Origin: Ettlia oleoabundans
Lineage: Eukaryota; Chlorophyta; Chlorophyceae; Chlamydomonadales
Assembly (NCBI GenBank): GCA_019693395.1
Contig: JAAMXP010000213.1
Coordinates: 25,230 to 89,229 of the forward strand
DNA length: 64,000 nucleotides
Direction: 5' to 3'
This document shows, piece after piece, positions 44,713-56,585 of this stretch. The position numbers were made by a program, and so were the translations under genes. The notes below the pieces were generated by a model. The model did not search any database, was not told where the DNA came from, and saw only the letters and a list, made by a program, of their open reading frames with translations. The stretch's first letter is position 1; each line of letters opens with the position of its first letter.

Positions 44713-47700
44713 ATGAGGCGGCACACTGCGCATGTTGCCCCGTCACCCCCGCTGAAGGCTTCCCTGGAGCATCGGCCTGTCGGCTGCTCCTCTGTTGTCC
44801 CTCCCTCAGCTGCTTCCACGTCCTTCACGCGAGAGCAGACTGGAATGCTGGGCATGTCTCCGTCGAAGTCGCCGTCGCTTAGGAGCTGTATAATGGAGCC
44901 TTCGTTGTTGCCTGGTCTGCTCAGAACCCCGGCGCGGTGCAGACGCGACGCAGCGCGATCTCCATTGCAAGCTGCAGCCCGGCACTTATCTCACTTGCGA
45001 CGACATGTGCAGCGCCATCTACAGGCAGTCCGCGCCGAGCTAGATCCCGAAGGGTTGAACAAGCAGGACCAGGGGAAGCAGCATGCTTTGCACTTGGCTG
45101 GACATGCGGCCTTGCGGGCGGCAGCGGCTCTGTTGGCGGCGTTCGTCCTGCAGTTGAGCGGCGTCGGCGGCACCTACATGGCCCAAGCTTCCGTGGCAGA
45201 GGACCGGTTGCTTGAGTTTGTGAGACAGGTGGAAGTCAAGGTGGACAGCGCTGTGGATGCAGTAAAAGATGCAGCCAGCCAGGTGGGCCACTGGGCGGAT
45301 GAGCAAGAGGGGCGGTTGCTTGTGCGACAAAACCCGCCCCACCTATCCACGCATGTATGCATGCCCCTACCTCTGTCAGTCTACTTTCTAGCTGGTATCA
45401 ATATTGTCTCACCGCTGTGGCTGCAATATACCCTGCAGGGAAGCGCAGACGGGCCTGATGCGGCGGCGGGGCGGGCGCTTGTGGAGGAAGTTTGCGAGGT
45501 GGTGGAAGCAAACTTCTCGGATGCACGATCCGCCGGCTACAACCCCCAGGCCTGGGTGCAGCTCAAAGACCGCGCGCTAGCACGGCCGCTGCGGGATCGT
45601 GCTGCAGCCTACAAGTGGGCGCTCATTGCACACTCATCCTCTCCTGCACTGCCGGCCGGCCGGCCGACATGCCTGCTTGTTTGAGATGAGCATTGGCGGA
45701 TGTTAGCTCTGCCTACTCTTTAACACTGCATCGGTGGCCACCTGCTGCTCCCCACACCCACTGCCCCATTATGCTACCGCTCCGTTTTATACCCAGCATG
45801 CACAGTTTTCCTCCACCACTCTAGTAATGCCCCGCCCCACGCTTCCCTGCATGCTGCAGCGTGATCCGAGAGCTGCTGGCCCAGCTGCGCGACCCCTACA
45901 CGCGCTTTGTGCCGCCCGCAGATTTTGCCACCATGCTCAAATACGATGTGTCGGGGGTTGGGCTCAACCTGGGCACAGCCGAGGAGTTTGCAAACAAAAC
46001 GGTGCGGCAGCGGTTGGCTGAGTCACCGTGGGCGTGCTGGGTGCGGCTGGCCTGGGGCTTGGTGGATGAGTGGGTTGGTTGTGCTGTCCTCCAATACAGT
46101 GGCTGAATCATCTGCGACAGGGGCCAGCTAGCATGCAACCCCGCCTGCTGTTGAACAGGTCCCAGTGCCTGCTGCCTGATTTGATGGCCGCCTGGGTCGG
46201 TAGGCGGTCGGTTCCTCCCACATTGCACTGCCCCTGTGGGCTGCTGATCAGCCTTCTTGCAGGTCCGCTGACCCACGCTGCTGCTGCTGCTGCAATTTGC
46301 TGCCCCTGCCACAGGGCCTGGCGCTGCCAGAGGGGCGGGACAGCGGCAGTGCGAGGGCGGGGGAGGGTGTGTGGGTGCTGGGGCTCATCCGTGGCTCAGC
46401 TGCTGATGTGGCGGGACTGCAGCAGGGGGATCAGCTGCTGGAGCTGGACGGGAAGCGGCTGCAGGGGCAGTCCCCCTTTGCAGTGGCCAGCTTGCTACAG
46501 GGGCAGGAGGAGGAAGCAGGGCAGGGGTTGGGCTTGGAGTCGACCCCAGTGCAGCTGAAGGCAAGTGGGACAGGTGGCTGGTGGGCAGATCTGCATACGC
46601 CCTACACGCAAGTGGCCGATGTAGTGGCTTGTCTTTGAGTGCATACTGCCGCGCCTTGGCCTGGTGAGAAACGCACTGGCTGCCCGCAACATGCCCCCCT
46701 GGCCTGCCCTGCCCTGCTGCAAGGTCACCTTGCGTATCTTTCCCGCATCCCTCTTGTTCTATCCTGCCTGCCTCCAGGTGAGGAAGCTTGATGGCAGCGA
46801 GCAACGCATGACGCTGCAGCGTCCGGTGCGTGTACTGCCCTCCCCGGTCAACACACGGCTGGAGGTGGCGGCAGGTGGCGAGCGAGTGGGGGTCATCAGA
46901 CTCACCAGCTTCAACGCAAGAGCCCAGGTGGGGTGGATGGGAAGCTTTGCTGACTTGCTGCCCCTCAACAGGCTTTGCCACCATGATGCGGCTGGTGTAG
47001 GTGCTGGCACATGGGTGTTGGCAGCCATGGCTGAGTCACGCTGCCTGGTGAATGGAAAGCGCACGCTGCCTTGGCTGTGTGGCGCGGCGGTTCACAGCTT
47101 GTGTGTGTGTGTGTGCGCGCGCGCACGCGTGCGTGCGTGTGTGCGTGTGTGCGTGCTGGCTTCCTCAAGACTCCGAGAATCCTCACAGAAACAATATTTT
47201 CAGCATCAGCCTCTATTAGCAACCCCTGGTGATGTAAGCTTCCTCAACCCCCCTCCCATGCTTGCCCCCTTCCCTCTGGTCACGCACCCGCCATCCGCAG
47301 CGTGACACGCTGGCCGCAGTGCAGCAGCTGCAGGCCGCTGGGGCGCAGCGCCTTGTGCTGGACTTGCGGGACAACCGTGGGGGGCTGGTGTCAGAGGGTA
47401 TAGAGGTGGCTCGCTTGTTCTTGGAGGGTGATGCGCTAGTGGTGCGCACAGAGGGCAAGGCTCGAGCCTCGGCAGCACCCATCACAGCCCCGGGACCAGC
47501 CAGCACCGCAGGTGTGATGCACAGCTGTAATGTGACTGTGAGTGGAGCGTGAAGGTGGAGCTGTCGTCTCCCGGGGCGGGATGTTTGTGTCATGGGCGAT
47601 CAGTTGGTGGATGCAATCTCGATGTGCTTCTGTGGGCGTTGGCTGAGCTACTCATGTGAGCCCCGCCTGCCTGACCATAACCTTCATATCCAGCCATATT

Positions 47701-48598
47701 ATATGTAAGACACTGCCTCAACGCCTCATCTGCCATTCTCGCTTGATCCTGCCCGCCTCCTGCAGCCCCGCTGGTTGTGCTGGTGAACGGGCACACCGCC
47801 AGTGCTAGCGAGATTGTTGCGGGGGCGCTGCAGGATAACTGCCGTGCGGTGCTGGCGGGTCAGCGCACCTACGGCAAGGGACTCATACAGGTGCGTGCGT
47901 CTGTGGTGGTGGTGATGGTGGGTTAGGTTGGGGTGGTGATGGTGGTGGTGGATGGGGCTGTCAAATGCCAGCCCTCAAAGAACTCTCCCTAAATTTCAAT
48001 ACATGGCAACTGATAGTGGCCGGCACGGTCACCACTGGCTTGCAGCTAGATTGCGGAGAGCCAGGGTCAGTCGAAGTCATCTTGAACACGTCTTCAGCTT
48101 TCCGAGATTGAGCATGGGTCTGCTTTGTTCCGCGTTGTGCCCACACTTGTGGCCCGGTTGTGCCATGCTGACCCCACCTCCTACTCCGCACACAACACAA
48201 GCGTACACCCATTTGGCGCCTTCTTTCTTCTTCATATGATCCATATCCAGTTGTTTCGAGGGGTATGTTTGCGTTACCACATCAAATCTCAACCTCACTA
48301 AAGGCACGCCACACCTCACTATGCCACATCTCAACACCCGCGCAATGCCGTTCCACAGACAGCCTTACTACAGCCCTGCCCCTCCTCAATGCAGAGCGTG
48401 TATGAGCTGTCTGACGGCTCCGGCCTGGTGCTGACCGTGGGCAAATACGTGACACCAAGTGGAACTGACATTGATAGGGAGGGGCTGCGCCCAGACTTCA
48501 CAGGACAGCCAGCCCCTGCAGCAGCAGACGCAGCAATCCAGGCCTGCCGGGTGCAGCGGGGGTTGCCTGCGGCATCTGCTCCTGTGCTACCCCGGTGA
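44713..48598 (+). CDS. CTPA: Carboxyl-terminal processing protease CtpA, thylakoid lumen
   Basis: Serine/lysine protease that trims the C-terminal extension of photosystem II protein D1 (family knowledge). Exons: 44713-45282, 45439-45614, 45860-46001, 46315-46560, 46778-46927, 47301-47511, 47766-47890, 48395-48598; phases close, giving 607 residues. The bipartite targeting region is Arg/Ser-rich then hydrophobic ([20 protein letters not shown]) with an A-Q-A lumenal cleavage site. Then the N-domain ([15 protein letters not shown]), a PDZ domain ([20 protein letters not shown]), and the protease core: [27 protein letters not shown] and TYGKGLIQ. S511 and K536 are 25 residues apart and E514 is three after the Ser, as in the characterised Scenedesmus D1 protease (S372, E375, K397). 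Intron 4 uses a GC donor (AAG|GCAAGT). Intron 5 has a GT/GC microsatellite. Confidence 0.95.
47101..47157 (+). repeat. GT/GC alternating purine-pyrimidine microsatellite
   Basis: (GT)n passing into (GC)n and (GTGC)n in CtpA intron 5. Alternating purine-pyrimidine, so a candidate Z-DNA former. Confidence 0.85.
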
Positions 48599-49782
48599 TG
48601 CATGCTGGCTTGCTGGGCACCAACTACCTGTGTTGAGTGACAAGTTGTAGTTAGTTACAGCTGTGAGAAGGCCTCCTCTTTCCACACAACTCTACCAATG
48701 CACAAATGAAAGGGCAGCCAGGGATGCACCAAATGGATAGGAATGAAATACAAAATTTAAGAGTAGGAGGTAGGGCGGCACCCCGACAGGTGTACACCCA
48801 GAGTGGCGATGCTCAGCCAGCCAACACGGTCGGCCGTCGGCAGCGGATTGATGGCGGTGGGTGGCCGAGATTGAGTTCTAGTGTTATAAACCCCGCTGGA
48901 TCGTAGCCTTGGGGGGTAGCTACGAGTAGAAGGAGAGTCATCAGCAGAGAAAATGAGGCAGAATGAAATGGGAAGATGTGCGACCTTACAGCAGAGTGAA
49001 AAGCGGATGGAGAAAGAAGGGGATAGAGCAGGTGGGGCAACAGGCGGGCCCTGCCTGCGCGCCAGCTGGTGGGAAGGAGGGGTGTAAGCGGGCTGGGCAA
49101 CAGGTGGGGCTCCGCCACCAACTGCGCTGACTGCGGCGGCAAGGGAGCACGTATGCACCAAACTGGCAAGGGGTTCAGCAATAAGCAACGGTTTCTGAGG
49201 CGAGGACAGGCAGGATTAAAGGAACTGAGCTTCGCCTTAGTCCTGCGGGCGTTCCCAGCAGACCGGCTGGCATGTTGAAAGCAGGCTGGAGCGGCCAATT
49301 AGTTCCGCCCAACAGCCAACCGCACAGCGGTGCTGTTCAAGGTGAAAGGCAAGAGGCGGCCCGAGCAGCGGGGCAGCAGCCGCGGCCCTGGGAGCGAAGG
49401 GAGAAAAGAGAGACAAACACGCCTGTCAACAAGCTTGTTCTGCGCGACAAACAAACATCTTGAAAGCAAACTAACTGGCCACGGCCGCTTACTTCATTCG
49501 TTGCATTTGCATTCAAGAGGATGGGGTGGGTGGGATCGCCTCGTTGGAGGGTGCTGAGCCCGGACAGCTGGCTTGGGCTGTTGCTGGCTGGCGCCAGTGG
49601 AAGCAAAGGTGCAAATGAAATGAAACGGGGTTCAAAGGATGGCTGGAGTGGGAGTGCCTCAGGACACGCTGACGCTTAATGTGCGGCAAGGGGGGTGGAA
49701 CTGGTAAGAATGGAAGGGGCGCCTGGCAGCGAGGGCCGCCATGGGTAGGTAAATGAAATGCGGGATGGGTGGGCAACAGCCC
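48599..49782. other. Convergent 3' region, CtpA / histidine kinase
   Basis: 1,184 bp without a recognised exon; purine-rich on the plus strand. The nearest signals cross over: TGTAA for CtpA at 49083-49087 and its complement for the kinase at 48986-48990. Confidence 0.4.
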
Positions 49783-52700
49783 CTACAGCCGTCTGCCAAC
49801 CTGAATCGCTTCCCGGATGGCCACACTCAGCTGCTCCTTCAGCACTGGTTTGCTGCAGACAAACCAAACAGAGGGGTCGGAGCAGGTGTTCAAGGTAGGA
49901 GCATGCCTGAGCATTCCAGGCCAACATGTGGTTGCAAGCTGGTGCACAAGCAGCATTGCTAACCGAACATTAACACAACAAAAAGACCAACGGTCGACCG
50001 ATCCACAGTCCTCAACCTTCACCCATCCACCCGCCCACCCACCTGAGGAAACCGTCCATGCCAGCAGCAATACACTCCACGCGGTCCCGCTCCGAGGCAT
50101 TGGCAGTCATGGCCACAATCGGCACGCTGCAGCCCAGCTGGCGTATCTCCTGCGGGGAGACGAAAGCCAGGAGGAGGAGAAAGGGGTGATGGACGCACAG
50201 CAATGTGAGCATGTCCCTTGAAACCCAATCGACCCAACCTGGGTGGCTACTTTCCAGTAGCCACAGCATGTCTCTAGAGAACAAGTGGGTCCTCAGCATG
50301 GCAAGCACTGTGCCGCTGCCTTGCATCCAGAATTGGCAGCCGGCACCCCTGCATGCACACACCTGTGTGGCCTCCACGCCTCCCAGCACAGGCATGCACA
50401 TGTCCATGAGGATGACGTCAAACTGGCGCCCCTCAGATACCAACTCCTCAACAGCCTGCAAACAGTGCCATCAACAGGCGCCGTGGTCGCGGTGGCCCAT
50501 GTTTAGCCCTGGCTATAGAAAGCTGTGGCAGGTGTGAGGACATACTTTGTCTTGTCAACAGCCGCATCTTGCTGGAAAAGGGGCAGCCTCCCTATGCAGC
50601 ATACAGAGGTAATATAACCGCTGGAATGCAATGCAGACAGACTGTCGGCTGCCAGCTGCACAACATGGCCCACAGCAGCCCTTGCTATCCTGACACCACC
50701 ACCGATGCAGCCATTCACGGCGTGGCATTGCCACTTTGCTCACCATGACCGCCTCTCGCCCGTTGCTGGCCACACGGCACTCACAACCCAGGCTGGTTAG
50801 CACACGTTTCGCCACAGTTTGGTTGATAAGGTTGTCCTCCGCAAGAAGCACGCGCAGCCCCTGCAGCGAACGGGCGCCAGCCGCGGGGCGCTGCGGGGCG
50901 GCAGTAGAGGCGGGGCCAGCGCCGCTGGTAGCGGCCGCCGCTGTGCCGCTGCTATGCGGCAGCGGGTTGCGTGCGGTGGTCAGGTGCGGCCGGGCACCAC
51001 CGGTGGAGGGCCTGCCAGTGGGGTGGCGCGGGAGCGACGCCGCCACGTGAGCGGAGGGCAGTGGGGCTGGCTTGGAGGGTGACGCCTGCAGCGGCATTTG
51101 CGCCAGCATCTCCGCAGCCGTGAATGACGGTGGCTGCGGCGCCTGTTCCCAGCTGAGCGCGTTACGAGGGTGATAGCCGCCCTCCTCTTCCGCGCCCATC
51201 TCAGCCAGGCTGCCGGATCGTTCCCTGTGGGCCTTGTGGTGCGAGGTCCACATGCTGCTGAGATCGCTCTCCATCGAATTTCTCCGGCTGCCACTCTGGC
51301 GTGCCTGGCTGACGCCATCTGCGGAGGGACGCCTCGCGGCACCGCCAGCCGTCGCAAGGGATCGGTGCGGTGAGGAGGGGATGCCGACGGGAAGCTGCTT
51401 ACTGCCAGCCTCAGCCTCAGCAGCCGCGGTTGCCACCGCCGCTCTCTCGGCTGCCCCAAACGAGCGCCGCATGGCTGCCTGCCCTGCAGCCTGCGACGGC
51501 GTCAGCTGGCCGGCTGCCGCACCTGCATCAGCGGCACCCGCACGGCCGCGTGGCGCCTCTTCCTCGCTTTCCTCCAAGCTGCCTGCTGTGCTGTTGTCGG
51601 GGCCGGGCAGGATGAGCGGGATGGTGAACCAAAACACGCTGCCGCAGCTGGGCTTGGACAGGGCACCAATGGCACCACCCAGAACCGCCACCTGCTTGCA
51701 GCAGATGCTGAGGCCCAGCCCGGTGCCGCCCTTCGCACGCGGCCGCCGCATCTCAGAGTCAGTGCCCTGCACCCCTCAAAAGAAGAGAGGGGGACGCCGC
51801 ATTGGTCGTGAGCTCTGCGATGCGGACAACAGTGGGCCACCAAAACAGTGGCTATGCCCCATCCAGCCTTGCACCGCCCACTTCAAGGCCATGAAGGCCA
51901 TTCACCCACTCGGGAGGCTGACTGCGGCCACGTATCAACATAAATGTGCCCTGCCCAACTAGCCACACTAGCCATATAACCAGCCAGCTGCGCATGCATG
52001 GAACCATCCGCTTCCACACTTGTAGCACATAATCCACCCACATCCACCCACCAAACCCACCTGCACATAGTCTTGGAACAGGCTGTCCAGGGCCTTGTGA
52101 CTCACACCCACGCCAGTGTCCATCACCTCAAAGCACAAGAAGCGGGGTGCACTGCCAGTGCCACTGCCACGGCGATCATCAGGCCAGTCCCCGCTGCTGC
52201 TGCCGCTTGAGGCCCCCCCAGCGCCGCCCGCCGAGCCGCGTGAAGTGTGTCGCACTGCGGGTGCAAAGGGTGGATGGTGTGGCAGACAGACAGTTAGTAA
52301 GGTGCAGGGTTTGACGCTGGCATGTTGCGTCTAGGTTGTGACAGCCTTTCATGGAGCGGGTGTGGCTGCTAGCAAGCCGGCATGCGTCGCAAGGTGTGCA
52401 ACAGTCGATGCGCAGGTGGGCAGTGCTTTGCACTTGCAGGCGGGCAGTGCAAGGTGAAATGTATGGCCGCGGCGACTCACAGACAAAGCTGGGGTCTGCC
52501 TGGCTGTGCACGCTGCACCAGCCATCCACCTCGGTAACCGAGGACATGATGGTGTGGGGCACACCGGCTGAGGCAGCGGCTGCAGCGCGACTCAGCAGCT
52601 CTGCAGCATCTGCAGCGGCTGAGGAGCCTGCTCCTGGTGAGGCACCGCTGGCGGCGGTAGGGAGGGGCAGGGACTGGGCTGAATCGTGCGCTGCCTGGGT

Positions 52701-55700
52701 GCCAGGATGGTACAACGGGTGGGCCCCCCAGCTGGCGTTGCCTGCTGAAGCTGCTGCGGCCTCAGGTTTACCATCTCCTGCATTGGGCTTGCCGCCAGTC
52801 GTTGCCGCGCCTGTGACAGCCGCCGGCACGCCTGCAGGTGCCGTCAGCACGTCTGTGGGCGTGCTGCAGCGGCTGGCATCTGGCGCACTGTCTGGCATGG
52901 AGGCAGATAGGGACTGGCTGGCTCGAGAGCTTAACCCGACGCCGCCGCTGCCACTGCCGGCAGCATCAGCCGGGACTACAACGCCGGCGCTGGCCTGGCA
53001 GAACCTCAGAGCCAGGGTGGGGTCAGGTCGGTAGTTGGCGCCTACCACCCGCACCCGCAGCCCAATGCTGCCGCGCTTGGTGTACTTGGCTGCATTTGTG
53101 TACAGGTTGAGCAGGATGCCGCAAATGCGGGAGGGGTCACCCAGCACAGTGGCGGGAGCCCCATCCAAGTCGGGAGGCAGCAGCGCCACGCCACGCTGCA
53201 CAGCACAAGGCAGGCAGGCAGAGGGGTGGGCAGGCGAGCTCAGCCGCGCGAGGGGGCACGTGTGCGAGGTGCTAGCAACATGCCAACTCCCTGCCTCAGC
53301 ATCCTGAGGCACCAGCTCAACCCACTCCAGGTCTGGAGCTCCAGAGAATGTGCGCTCAGCTGCCAAATCCAGTCCCTGAGGCACCAGCATCAGTCCCACC
53401 ACCCATCATACCCTCAAAGCTGCCACGCACATGCCATCACACTCCCCAGCCACACGTGGCAGAATGAATGATGAGCATGGTGAAGGCACACATGAGCTCA
53501 CCTCCTTGCCCACCATGGCCTCAATGATGCAGTGCACATCTGTGACAAGGTCCCGCAGGTCCAGCGGGCTGCGCACTATGTCCAGCTGCTTGCCCGCCTC
53601 TGTAGCAGGCATGGATGATTAGGAGATTGAGGCAGGGAACAAACAACCAACGATACACCACAACAAAAGATTGCTTGCCAGCAAACAGTGTAGAGTTGCT
53701 GAAGCCGAGCCGGCGGTTGCAACAGCTTCCGCCCAGGCTTGATACGCACCTATTTTGAAAAAGTCCAAGAAGTTTGAGACGGTTGAGAGCAGGATGGATC
53801 CCGACACACGGATGGTCTTGGCCAGCTCACGCTGTTCCTCCTGCACCACAGCACAGCACAGCACACCACAGCACAGCAGCAGTGAGGCAGGGGCACGATG
53901 TGAGACGCTCAACCTGGGTGGCAAACATTGCAGGGGCACGCCAGATGCCACAGAGCGCTATTGGCAACCAATCCTTTGTGATGCAACCGCAATCCCGCCA
54001 CCCACTATGAAAAACAAGGAAGAAGAATGAAGGATAAGCAATGCAACAACAGCACCACGAACAGCACCAACGACACAGTAAACCCAAAAATTCACACCAC
54101 AGCAACTTGACGGAACCACAGGAACAGCAAGGCAGGCATATGCACTCACGTCCAGCTCTGTATCAAGCAGCATCTCTGCGGAGGCCAGGCATCCATTGAG
54201 CGGGGTGCGCACTTCGTGGCACATCAGGCTCATGAACTCGCTCTTGGCCTCATTTGCCGCCTTCTCCTTGGCAACAACCAGCGCACGCGCGGCGGCCTGC
54301 GGGATGTAAGGTGAAAGGATGGCCGGGGATGGACAAACAAACAGGGCAGCGGGATGGATGTGGGATGTCAGCCACCATACGCACACCCCATCAAGGCAGC
54401 CGGCTGCTGAAGGGTGCCCAACATCCATCAGAGCACTCTGGTAACCGCCCCGCTCTTGCACCTGTGCCAACCACCGACCCAAACCTCTCTCACCTGCTGT
54501 TGCGCCTGTGCCAGCTCTCGCTCCATCAGCACCCGCGCCTGCACCTCTTCCAGCTCCTTACTGGCAGCAATCAGTGCCAGCTTGTGAGACACAAACGAGT
54601 CCCGACGGTTGCTGTCTGCACAGAGCATGAAAGGCAGGCAAGCATGTGAACGGGCATGCATTGACAATGCGGGTCGATGAGCGTGGCACTGGGACGTCGC
54701 TTGCTACGCAATTTGTGTGTTGGTTGCTCCTAAAGGAAACACAAAGTTGGCAGCCACTCCGAATGCATATTACTTGTAGTTGCAGCTGCAGTACAGGAAA
54801 AATTCCATGTACCAGCAAGCGAGCCTGCTGCTTGGCTGCTTGGCCTACTGCAGCATGGTGTTTGCAGCATGGCGTTGACCTGATACAAAGGCCATGAGGG
54901 CTCCCACAGCCCAGGCCACAAGGATGTGCACAAGCGCCTCCAGAGGCAGTGTTCCAGCGGATACAAATTCCACAAAGCCCAGGCTGGCAGCTGCCGGCAC
55001 CAAGGGGGTGTTTGTGCATGCTCCAGGTATATCGGCAAGCCCAGTGGCCGGACATGCGGCGGCCCCCAACGCGCCCGCGGGCAAGCGCATGCGCAGGTTG
55101 GTGGTTGCCGCTACCAGCAACGGCGCCGCCAGCGCTAACGTGCCCACAAACCAGCGCAGCTTGAGCACAGCGCTAGAGCAGGTGAGGAACAGGGCGGCGT
55201 AAACGTAATCGCCTGCATTGCCCGGGCGCAGAGACAGCAGCAGCACGCTAACAGCGCCGGCCACAAGGCAGCACAGCAAAGCCTCCTCCTGCACCACACG
55301 ACAAGAGGGGCACCGTGAAGACGACCTGGAGGAGCTGGGGGGCTGATACTGACTGACTGTCCCTGCAGAACAGAAGTCCCCCGTACTGGTTGGCACCTTG
55401 GACGCCGCTGCAGTTCATGCCGTGGCCATGGCACTCCCGTTGGCGGGCAGCTGCCCGCTCTAACTGTTGCACACGCACCTGCTGGGCAGCACGGCTGCCT
55501 AGTCGGCGACTGCGAGCGTTTAGCAGGGCTATGAGGCTATACAGGAGCACCATGTTGCCAAGCTGCGCCACCAGGCTGCGGCCCACGGTCTCCGCTGCGG
55601 CCAGCTTAACCGAGCCGCGAATGACAAACATAGCGCAGTCGAAGGCGGCCACAAGCGCCAACACGCGCCAGCGGGAGGAAGCCTGCTCCGCCGCGAACTC

Positions 55701-55990
55701 GCTCTCCACTTCCCTGCAACAAAGGCCAAATGGCGTATTGGCTCGTGAGCAGGCTTGCCCGGGCCCGCCTGACGCCGCAACTGCTGCTATAGGTGTCATG
55801 GCGCCGGGCCCACCCACCTGCTGCTGAACACGAGTGTCAGTCGGTGCTGCCGCAGTCCTTGTGCAATGACGCCATCCACGGATCCAGCTGCCGGCGCGGC
55901 AGGGCCGCTGACAGCAGCCTGGGCGGTGGTAGAGGCAGGCCGCATGGCTTGCTTCACCACTTCCTCGCTCTCCAGCCTAGCCCTGCCCAT
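49783..55990 (-). CDS. Membrane-bound hybrid histidine kinase with C-terminal receiver
   Basis: Fourteen exons: 55990-55818, 55713-~55350, 55288-54880, 54615-54494, 54296-54150, 53840-53750, 53599-53502, 53375-~53295, 53195-52481, 52254-52061, 51766-50744, 50455-50363, 50149-50043, 49852-49783; about 1,228 residues. N-terminus: about seven hydrophobic segments, no recognisable ligand domain. A coiled-coil linker leads to the H-box [15 protein letters not shown] (H383), N-box [11 protein letters not shown] (N529), G1 VMDTGVG (D779) and G2 GGTGLGLS (~811). Between N and G1 there are ~250 residues, mostly Ala/Gly/Ser/Pro, where ~35 is usual. A second disordered linker (~290 residues) precedes the receiver: LLAEDN (E1108, D1109), phospho-acceptor D1157 in [15 protein letters not shown], and K1207 in SKPVLKE. 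All catalytic motifs are intact. The junctions near 55350 and 53295 are uncertain; the latter would be a GC donor. The input signal is unknown. Confidence 0.92.
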
Positions 55991-56585
55991 TCCGGGCCAT
56001 AATGCACGTGTCAGAGTTCAAAAGCACGCCGCTTGGGGGCTGCTTAGCGCGGAGTAAGGGGGCGTGTAGTTTGTGGGTAGCAACGGAGTTGCAGGGGGAC
56101 GAAGCACGATTGTATATACTTGCAACTACAGCAGTCGACAAACCGACGGCCACCACTCGCCATATGTCGATGAATATCTATCTGCTGTGCCTCCTGCTGT
56201 GCTGACACAATCTGGCGCACCTCAAACAGGAGGGTAGAGATTTGGGGATTGTCTTTAGAAATTGTGTCATGCCGGAGGACCTCAATTCCATTCATGAACG
56301 GTGTTGCAGTTCTGAACCCTGGCATGTTGCAGCTCCTGCCCAGCGGCCTTCATCTGTGATAGTAGTGACCGAATTTTTACCATTATCCATAGCTGTGAAA
56401 TCCCATACCAGAAGAACCTTCGTTCAGTATCCTGAACGCCATCAATTGCCGGCACCATTGAGCGGGGGCAATGAAGGAGCAGCTGTGTGACATGTGTTGC
56501 AACTGATTTACAGCGGCATACAGCGGCATGAGTGCGGTGCAGTTCACACTCCTGGATTACAGAGCATTTGGTCACTACAGCATCT
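55991..56585. other. MFS 3' end and histidine kinase upstream region
   Basis: 595 bp, both genes on the minus strand. TTACA (TGTAA on the minus strand) at 56508-56512 ends the MFS gene; the rest must serve the kinase promoter. A short direct repeat CAGCGGCAT occurs at about 56511-56529. Confidence 0.45.
56508..56512 (-). terminator. Poly(A) signal TGTAA (complement TTACA)
   Basis: 74 bp past the modelled MFS stop codon on the minus strand. Confidence 0.5.

Noticed and set aside
48757..49298. Minus-strand frames of 140-160 codons in the CtpA/kinase intergenic region
   Set aside because: Pro/Ser/Leu-rich translations without conserved motifs or splice logic; they fit a purine-rich 3' UTR read backwards.
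50736..51962. Long open frames on the plus strand opposite the histidine kinase (up to 242 codons)
   Set aside because: They mirror the low-complexity, GC-rich kinase exon at 51766-50744, have no family resemblance, and lie antisense to a complete gene.
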